10,151 nucleotides of DNA. Origin: Eggerthellaceae bacterium (GTDB lineage Bacteria > Actinomycetota > Coriobacteriia > Coriobacteriales > Eggerthellaceae). Below, one piece after another: positions 5,627-10,151 of this stretch. Within the stretch, counting starts at the first letter, position 1; every line of letters starts with the position of its first letter. The position numbers and the translations under genes were made by a program. The stretch covers positions 1-10,151 of the forward strand of contig JAFYTB010000277.1 of the NCBI GenBank assembly GCA_017559045.1, written 5' to 3'. The notes below the pieces were generated by a model. That model was not told the DNA's origin, did not search any database, and saw only the letters and a program-made list of their open reading frames with translations.

Positions 5627-6202
5627 TTAAGCCAGCGGCGCGTCGACGACGATCTCGCAACCGGCAACGTTCGCAGTCATAGCATCGATGAACGGACCAG
5701 CGACATCGTTCACGCCATACACCAGCACGAGGTAATTACCGGGAACCTCGGCGATGACGTACTTGTCGGGGCAACCGCACATCCACTGCTTGCCCTCAAT
5801 CTCGGTCTGAATGGCGCTTACAGCAGCGTCCATATCGGTACCGTCAACAAAATGGCAAGCAATCGCAGTGAGCGTGTTGGAATTCATGGCATGCATGACG
5901 GTGGCAGCATCGTCGATGCTTGCAACCAGATCAAGCGGAATCGCGAAAAGCGAATTCAGGGAATCAACCGCATCAAGGCTGTGCACGCCCGGCTCGTCCA
6001 TGACGGCATTCTCGGCGTCGCCACCCATTGCAGCGAAAACGGCACCCTCAGGCAGAGCCTCCCACACAGCATTCATGATGGAAAGGCTGTCGGCGTAGGC
6101 AGCGTCAGCACCAGCGTCGGAACCACCCTCGGAGCCACCACTGCAAGCGAACAGGCTCAGAGCCAGGGGAAGCGCGAGGACAAATGCAAGAATCTTCTTC
6201 AT
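5627..6202 (-). CDS. Small secreted lipoprotein, resembles DUF4358 family
   Basis: The 191-residue product has a textbook lipoprotein signal: Met-Lys-Lys, a hydrophobic core and the lipobox LFAC near residue 20, followed by a Gly/Ser/Asp linker. It should be lipid-anchored on the outer face of the membrane. The start is ATG at 6202, because AAGGAAG (SD centre 6210-6214) lies 7 bases away; a TTG one codon earlier is less likely. The C-terminal part has an amphipathic helix (DAAVSAIQTEIEG), a short Cys-Gly-Cys, and strands ending VIAEVPGNYLVLVYGV. That pattern resembles DUF4358 lipoproteins, which I recall lying beside MBOAT/DHHW gene pairs in other Gram-positives. I could not search for this, so the family call is tentative. 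It is separated from the MBOAT gene by about 180 bases with hairpins. A role as surface partner of the acylation system is inference. Confidence 0.8.
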   Translation of the reverse strand: MKKILAFVLALPLALSLFACSGGSEGGSDAGADAAYADSLSIMNAVWEALPEGAVFAAMGGDAENAVMDEPGVHSLDAVDSLNSLFAIPLDLVASIDDAATVMHAMNSNTLTAIACHFVDGTDMDAAVSAIQTEIEGKQWMCGCPDKYVIAEVPGNYLVLVYGVNDVAGPFIDAMTANVAGCEIVVDAPLA

Positions 6203-6209
6203 CAATGAT

Positions 6210-6214
6210 CTTCC
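6210..6214 (-). promoter_or_regulatory. Ribosome-binding site that fixes the lipoprotein start
   Basis: GGAAG (within AAGGAAG) is 7 bases from the ATG at 6202. It supports that codon over the TTG at 6205. Confidence 0.55.
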
Positions 6215-6287
6215 TTTGATCGGGAGATATACAAGTCAGCCCATGATAGCGCACCCGCGCGACACCGCCAAAGAAAGCGACGCGGCT

Positions 6288-8861
6288 CTAGCCAACCTTC
6301 ACGATAGGCGCATAGTCCTTCAAAAGATTCTTCACTTGGCCAGTCTTAGCGAACTTGACGCGCAGCGTGTCGCCGTCAACCGCGATCACCTTGCCCAAGC
6401 CAAAGGTCTTGTGATCGACCGTATCGCCCACGGCAAACGTTGCCTTGCCGGAATCCTTCTTACCAGCGGAAGAACCCGAGAAGCGACGATCGGCGCGGCC
6501 GGAAGCAACGCTGCTGGAACCAGAGCCGTAGCTGGCAGAACGCGTACCACCATAGCTGCTGCCCGAACGCTCGCGATCGGAACGACCCGCAGAGCCACTG
6601 GCACTCGAACGACCAAACACACGGCCCTCGCCCGCCTCGGCACCCGAGCCGGAAATGCCACGACGGCTTCCGCGCTTTTCCCAACCCGTGCCAGAGAAGC
6701 CGGAGCTACCCAGACCGCTGGCCTTGCGCAGCTCAGCAGGAATCTCGTCAATGAAGCGAGACTTGCGATTCGTGGACGTCTGACCAAAAATCTGACGGCT
6801 CTGCGCGCAGCTGAGGCACAGACGCTTACGGGCACGCGTGATAGCCACGTATGCCAGACGGCGCTCCTCCTCGATGCCTGCGGCGTCGCCCAGAGAATTC
6901 ATATGCGGGAACAGGCTTTCCTCCATGCCGGCCACGAAAACGTGATCGAACTCGAGGCCCTTGGAAGAATGCACGGTCATCATCGTAACGGCATGGCCGT
7001 CCTCGGCCATGGAATCGAGGTCGGTACGCAGACGCACCCACTCGATGAAGTCGGCCAGAGAATCGCCACGCAGAACACGGGCAGGCTCGCCTGCCTCGGC
7101 AGCCTCGGTGGGACCGGCGAAGAAGACTTCCTGGTCACCGAGCGAAATGCCGAACGCGCCAGCATTGGCAGCGGAAGCAGCCACGCTCGCGACACCGGCG
7201 GTCCCAGCCACAGCGCCTTCGCCCACAGCAGCACCAGCGGCGCCCACAGCCCCAGCGCCCACGGCGCCCGCAGCACCAACAGCCTCGGCTCCCTCATCCC
7301 CGTGCGTCGCGACAAACTCGTCCACAACGCCCAGGAACTCCTTGATATTCTCGATGCGGCTACGCGCCTCATCGGTATTCTCAGCCTCAAGCGCGCCGAT
7401 CAAACCAGCCTCGTCGATGATCTTCTCGACCACACGACGCAGCTCGCCCGAATACGTAGCGCCACGCTGCGCAATCGCCAGGAACTCCCCTACCGCACGC
7501 TGCGTAGCAGGGCGAATCTCAGGATCAACCAGCGCAAGCTCCGCCGCCATCATGAACGGCATATCCATCTCGCGGGAGAACTGCTCGATACGCTCGATGG
7601 TGGTCTTGCCAATGCCGCGACGCGGCACGTTGATCACGCGCTTGGCAGCCAGATCATCCGCCGGGTTCACCACCAGCGTCAGATATGCCATAACATCGCG
7701 GATCTCGGCGCGATCGAAGAATCGCGTTCCGCCAACGATGCGATACGGAACACCCGCACGCAGCAGCATATCTTCAAGCATGCGGCTCTGAGCATTGGTG
7801 CGATAGAAGACGGCGATATCGTCATAGCTAGCACCCGCGCTGCGACGGCGCTCGATCTCGCCGGCAATCCAACGACCCTCATCGCGCTCGTCGGTCGCCA
7901 TATAGACGTCGATCTTCTCGCCATCGCCCGACGACGTGAACAGCTTCTTCTGCTTGCGATGCTGGTTGTTGGCGATGACCGCATTGGCGGCAGCCAGGAT
8001 GTTGCCCACGCTACGATAGTTCTGCTCGAGCTTAACCACATGCGCCTGCGGGAAATCGCTCTCGAACTCGAGGATGTTGCGCAGGTCGGCACCACGCCAG
8101 GAATAAATGGACTGGTCGTCGTCGCCCACGACCATGATGTTCTTATGCTCTGCGGCAAGCATCATGGTGATGGCGTACTGGGCATGGTTGGTGTCCTGGT
8201 ACTCGTCGACCATGATGTAGCGGAAGCGCTGCTGATAAGCGGAAAGAATATCGGGGTGACCCTTGAGCAGCAGGTAGGCATACAGCAGCAGGTCGTCGAA
8301 GTCGAAGGCATTCGCCGCCTTCAGACGCTCCTGCAGACGCGTATACACACGCGCAGCAACCTTTCCAACCGGGTCAATAGCGCGCTCTGCGAAATTACCG
8401 GGCACGACCAGCTCGTTCTTCGCCGTGGAAATACGATTCATGAGCGCGTTCACGGGGAAGCGCTTCGGATCGATATCGAGCTCGGCCATAACCTCCTTGT
8501 AGAGGCGCTTCATGTCGTCGGTATCGTAAATGGTGAAGCTCTTCGTGAAACCCAGGCGGTCGGCGTCGGCGCGCAGAATGCGCACGCACATGCTGTGGAA
8601 GGTGGACACCCACATGCCACGGCTGCGCGGACCGACCAGTCCCACCAGACGCTCGCGCATCTCGGCGGCAGCCTTGTTGGTGAAGGTGATGGCCAGAATC
8701 TCCCACGGGGCAACGCCCTTGCCTTCGATAAGGTTCGCGATGCGATACGTGAGCACACGCGTCTTGCCACTGCCTGCGCCAGCAAGAACCAGAAGCGGAC
8801 CCTCGGTGGTCAGCACGGCCTCACGTTGCGGCTCATTCAGGGTGTCGATATCGATGGGCAT
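6288..8861 (-). CDS. pcrA: ATP-dependent DNA helicase PcrA/UvrD (superfamily 1A)
   Basis: This 3'-5' helicase acts in nucleotide-excision repair and in clearing recombination and transcription complexes. All SF1A motifs are present: Q motif LNEPQREAV, Walker A AGAGSGKT, Ia ITFTNKAAAEM, Walker B VDEYQDTN, III GDDDQSIYSWRGA, V MTVHSSKGLEFDHVFV, and VI EEERRLAYVAITRARKRL. The C-terminal ~50 residues (FAVGDTVDHKTFGLGKV onward) match the Tudor-like RNA-polymerase-binding domain of PcrA. The ATG at 8861 is preferred over the GTG at 8882, because GGGAGG (8869-8874) lies 7 bases from it. At about 857 residues it exceeds the usual 720-780. The excess is an Ala/Gly/Val-rich insert near residues 520-565, in the 2B region, and a long Ser/Gly/Arg-rich linker near 713-807. 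The ATPase core looks intact. Confidence 0.97.
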   Translation of the reverse strand: MPIDIDTLNEPQREAVLTTEGPLLVLAGAGSGKTRVLTYRIANLIEGKGVAPWEILAITFTNKAAAEMRERLVGLVGPRSRGMWVSTFHSMCVRILRADADRLGFTKSFTIYDTDDMKRLYKEVMAELDIDPKRFPVNALMNRISTAKNELVVPGNFAERAIDPVGKVAARVYTRLQERLKAANAFDFDDLLLYAYLLLKGHPDILSAYQQRFRYIMVDEYQDTNHAQYAITMMLAAEHKNIMVVGDDDQSIYSWRGADLRNILEFESDFPQAHVVKLEQNYRSVGNILAAANAVIANNQHRKQKKLFTSSGDGEKIDVYMATDERDEGRWIAGEIERRRSAGASYDDIAVFYRTNAQSRMLEDMLLRAGVPYRIVGGTRFFDRAEIRDVMAYLTLVVNPADDLAAKRVINVPRRGIGKTTIERIEQFSREMDMPFMMAAELALVDPEIRPATQRAVGEFLAIAQRGATYSGELRRVVEKIIDEAGLIGALEAENTDEARSRIENIKEFLGVVDEFVATHGDEGAEAVGAAGAVGAGAVGAAGAAVGEGAVAGTAGVASVAASAANAGAFGISLGDQEVFFAGPTEAAEAGEPARVLRGDSLADFIEWVRLRTDLDSMAEDGHAVTMMTVHSSKGLEFDHVFVAGMEESLFPHMNSLGDAAGIEEERRLAYVAITRARKRLCLSCAQSRQIFGQTSTNRKSRFIDEIPAELRKASGLGSSGFSGTGWEKRGSRRGISGSGAEAGEGRVFGRSSASGSAGRSDRERSGSSYGGTRSASYGSGSSSVASGRADRRFSGSSAGKKDSGKATFAVGDTVDHKTFGLGKVIAVDGDTLRVKFAKTGQVKNLLKDYAPIVKVG

Positions 8862-8868
8862 AGGAAAG

Positions 8869-8874
8869 CCTCCC
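8869..8874 (-). promoter_or_regulatory. Ribosome-binding site that fixes the pcrA start
   Basis: GGGAGG sits 7 bases from the ATG at 8861. It falls after the alternative GTG at 8882 and so cannot serve that codon. Confidence 0.7.
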
Positions 8875-8896
8875 AGATTCACAGCGTCTTAAAATC

Positions 8897-8983
8897 GGAT
8901 ACGGATCTTCCGCGGATGCAGATCGATGGATTGGGATCCCCGAGCGCAGATCTTCCACGGATGCAAATCCACAGATACGGATC
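8897..8983. repeat. 45-bp-spaced direct repeat in the pcrA leader
   Basis: Two copies of a ~20-base element, GATCTTCCRCGGATGCARATC in consensus, start at about 8904 and 8949. The decamer GATACGGATC brackets the pair, at about 8898 and 8974. Both copies lie between the pcrA promoter and its start codon, so they are transcribed in the 5' untranslated region. On the minus strand each copy can form a small hairpin through its GAT-rich ends. Function is unknown. Confidence 0.65.
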
Positions 8984-8998
8984 AAAAGCGGAAGAAGA

Positions 8999-9027
8999 AT
9001 TATACCGCCAAGAAGCGCCTATCTCGA
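8999..9027 (-). promoter_or_regulatory. pcrA promoter
   Basis: The minus strand has a perfect -10 box, TATAAT (8999-9004), a 17-base spacer and TCGAGA (9022-9027, four of six matching TTGACA). Transcription would begin near 8992, giving a leader of about 130 bases before the ATG at 8861. It lies in the gap between lepB and pcrA, so pcrA can be expressed independently of lepB. Confidence 0.55.
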
Positions 9028-9069
9028 AGCGAAAACGCTCAACACCAAGCACGAACAACATCGACTGCG

Positions 9070-9882
9070 CTACAAAGCGCCAATAGCCTCCAGAGGCCAG
9101 ACGCGCAACACCAGCTCTCCGATTATCGCGTCTTCGGCAATGCAGCCAACAGCCGTATTGCGTGAGTCGATCGACGTCGACCTATGATCGCCCATCACGA
9201 ACACATGCGACTCCGGAACCTGATAAGGCCAGACAATATTGCTGTTGCCCAGAGACTTGTCGGTGACATAGGGCTCATCGAGAACGACTCCATTAACGGT
9301 TACCGTACCAGCATCAGAAACGTTCACCCAATCGCCAGCCTCGGCAATCACGCGCTTAATGAGCACCTTATTGTTGTAGTAGAACGCAATGACGTCGCCA
9401 GTCTCCAGGTCGCCATAATCAAGCGCCACGACAATGTCGCCCTCATTCAAAGTGGGAGACATGGAGTCGCCGTAAACCTGCAGTACAGGAAGGAAACGCG
9501 TTGCAAGCAAAACGGCAACAGCGGCAACCACGATCAGTACGGAGAAAACACCTACGATCACTCTTCTGGATCGGCGCTTTTTCCTAACGCGAGTCAGCTC
9601 AGCAACCAGGTCGTCAGTCGTGGGCAAGTTGGCGGCGGAGGCGTAAACGCGATTCCCGGAGTCAACCTGGGTCGCAGCCACCTCGACGACACCCGCCTCT
9701 GTGGCGACCACCCCTGCGGCACCCGTCTCGACGGCGCTGGTTCCCGTAAAGCTCGCCTCAGCAGTGGCCCCCTCGAAGACGCCCAATTCGGCGGCATTTT
9801 CCTCGGCAACGCCCAGTTCAGCGGTATTCTCCCCGATAGCGCCACCCTTGGCAGCAATCGTCTGCTTCTCGTCAGTCGTCAC
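9070..9882 (-). CDS. lepB: Signal peptidase I with long low-complexity N-terminal extension
   Basis: The enzyme cleaves signal peptides from proteins exported by Sec or Tat, on the outer face of the membrane. The catalytic Ser box is VYGDSMSPTLNEGD (S140) and the general-base Lys lies in LIKRVIAEAGD (K176). GDHRSTSIDSR follows as box E. The Ser-Lys spacing of 36 is like that of the short Gram-positive enzymes. One membrane segment (about residues 107-127) precedes the Ser box. The first ~100 residues are a cytoplasmic Ala/Glu/Gly/Val-rich extension that includes 10-residue repeats ending AELGV. I chose GTG at 9882: its GTGA overlaps the TGA of the upstream gene by four bases, and a G-run (9889-9894) lies 6 bases away. 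The GTG at 9885 is one codon earlier. Coupling to the upstream coiled-coil gene is expected. Confidence 0.95.
   Translation of the reverse strand: MTTDEKQTIAAKGGAIGENTAELGVAEENAAELGVFEGATAEASFTGTSAVETGAAGVVATEAGVVEVAATQVDSGNRVYASAANLPTTDDLVAELTRVRKKRRSRRVIVGVFSVLIVVAAVAVLLATRFLPVLQVYGDSMSPTLNEGDIVVALDYGDLETGDVIAFYYNNKVLIKRVIAEAGDWVNVSDAGTVTVNGVVLDEPYVTDKSLGNSNIVWPYQVPESHVFVMGDHRSTSIDSRNTAVGCIAEDAIIGELVLRVWPLEAIGAL
9772..9836 (-). repeat. 30-bp (10-residue) repeat in the lepB N-terminal extension
   Basis: Two 30-bp units, starting GCCCAATTCG at 9781 and GCCCAGTTCA at 9811, encode successive 10-residue units with a shared AELGV. They belong to the low-complexity cytoplasmic tail of the signal peptidase. 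Boundaries are approximate. Confidence 0.7.
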
Positions 9883-10151
9883 CACAGACCCCCCGAAGCC
9901 CTCGTGCTTGCGGAGTCAAACAGCGCGTCGATATCAGCCTGAGCCTGGTTGAACAGGTCAGAGCACTTCCTGCGAGTCTCGGCCAGCAGCTCATCGCTCG
10001 TGCGCTTCGCTGCGCGCTGAACCTCACCAGCCTCACCCTTCGCATCAGCAAGCAGCATCTTGGCGTACTTCCTGATAACAGCAGCCTCGTCGTTCGCCTC
10101 ACGGATAATAGCCTCAGCCTCAAGATGAGCCATGGCGATAATGGCATCAGC
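9879..10151 (-). CDS. C-terminal fragment of a coiled-coil protein (possibly DivIVA-like)
   Basis: The last 90 codons of a gene entering from the right edge; the frame is open to position 10151, so the internal ATG at 10133 need not be the start. The sequence is almost entirely helical and charged, with Ala-rich heptad-like patterning (EAEAIIREANDEAAVIRKYA and onward) and a disordered Ser/Gly tail. Such 'A-x-x-I/L-x-x-A' helices occur in DivIVA-family proteins and in ATP-synthase b-type stalks. With no N-terminal region visible I cannot choose between them, though a DivIVA-like cell-pole or division protein seems somewhat likelier. Its TGA overlaps the lepB GTG start by four bases, so the two genes are almost certainly cotranscribed and coupled. 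Confidence 0.7.
   Translation of the reverse strand, partial: ADAIIAMAHLEAEAIIREANDEAAVIRKYAKMLLADAKGEAGEVQRAAKRTSDELLAETRRKCSDLFNQAQADIDALFDSASTRASGGLW

Noticed and set aside
6216..9086. 956-codon plus-strand open frame opposite pcrA
   Set aside because: It is exactly antisense to a fully recognisable helicase, has Arg/His/Thr-biased composition with no domain, and arises from codon bias in GC-rich sequence.

Overview
The window looks like a chromosomal segment of a fairly high-GC actinobacterium, most likely class Coriobacteriia (Eggerthellaceae/Coriobacteriaceae-type gut bacteria). This is inferred from codon use, frequent GTG starts with G-rich Shine-Dalgarno sites, Ala/Gly/Glu-rich protein inserts, and the combination of a DegV protein, an MBOAT/DHHW acylation pair and a Gram-positive signal peptidase. 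The genus cannot be fixed by eye. Every gene I can support lies on the minus strand, so transcription runs from right to left. The long plus-strand reading frames are antisense shadows.

Layout, left to right. (1) 1-86: the first 28 codons of a gene leaving the window, resembling the N-terminal helix-turn-helix of IS-encoded OrfA/TnpA proteins. A strong 18-bp-arm hairpin lies just upstream. (2) 87-710: no credible gene, but at least nine copies of an imperfect ~25-bp motif in both orientations, the most unusual non-coding feature here. (3) 711-1812: degV with a 42-bp tandem repeat in its 3' region and an intrinsic terminator. (4) 1813-2209: non-coding, with a hairpin and 64-66-bp tandem repeats. 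(5) 2210-6202: a cell-envelope module of an MBOAT O-acyltransferase, a DHHW (AlgJ/AlgX-like) partner coupled to it, and upstream a small lipoprotein resembling DUF4358. (6) 6288-8861: pcrA/uvrD helicase with a TATAAT-type promoter and a repeat-bearing leader. (7) 9070-10151: lepB (signal peptidase I), whose start overlaps the stop of a coiled-coil protein entering from the right edge.

How the genes relate. The MBOAT and DHHW proteins are probably the membrane acyl-transfer channel and the extracytoplasmic transferase of one polymer-acetylation system, with the lipoprotein as a possible surface partner. LepB would process Sec-exported proteins, and PcrA is housekeeping DNA repair and transcription-conflict helicase. 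A recurring theme is short-period low-complexity sequence: 33-bp repeats inside the DHHW gene, 30-bp repeats in lepB, an Ala/Gly insert in pcrA, and longer tandem repeats in three non-coding gaps. I see no CRISPR array, tRNA or rRNA, and no complete mobile element. Nothing here is demonstrably a new defence or biosynthetic system.
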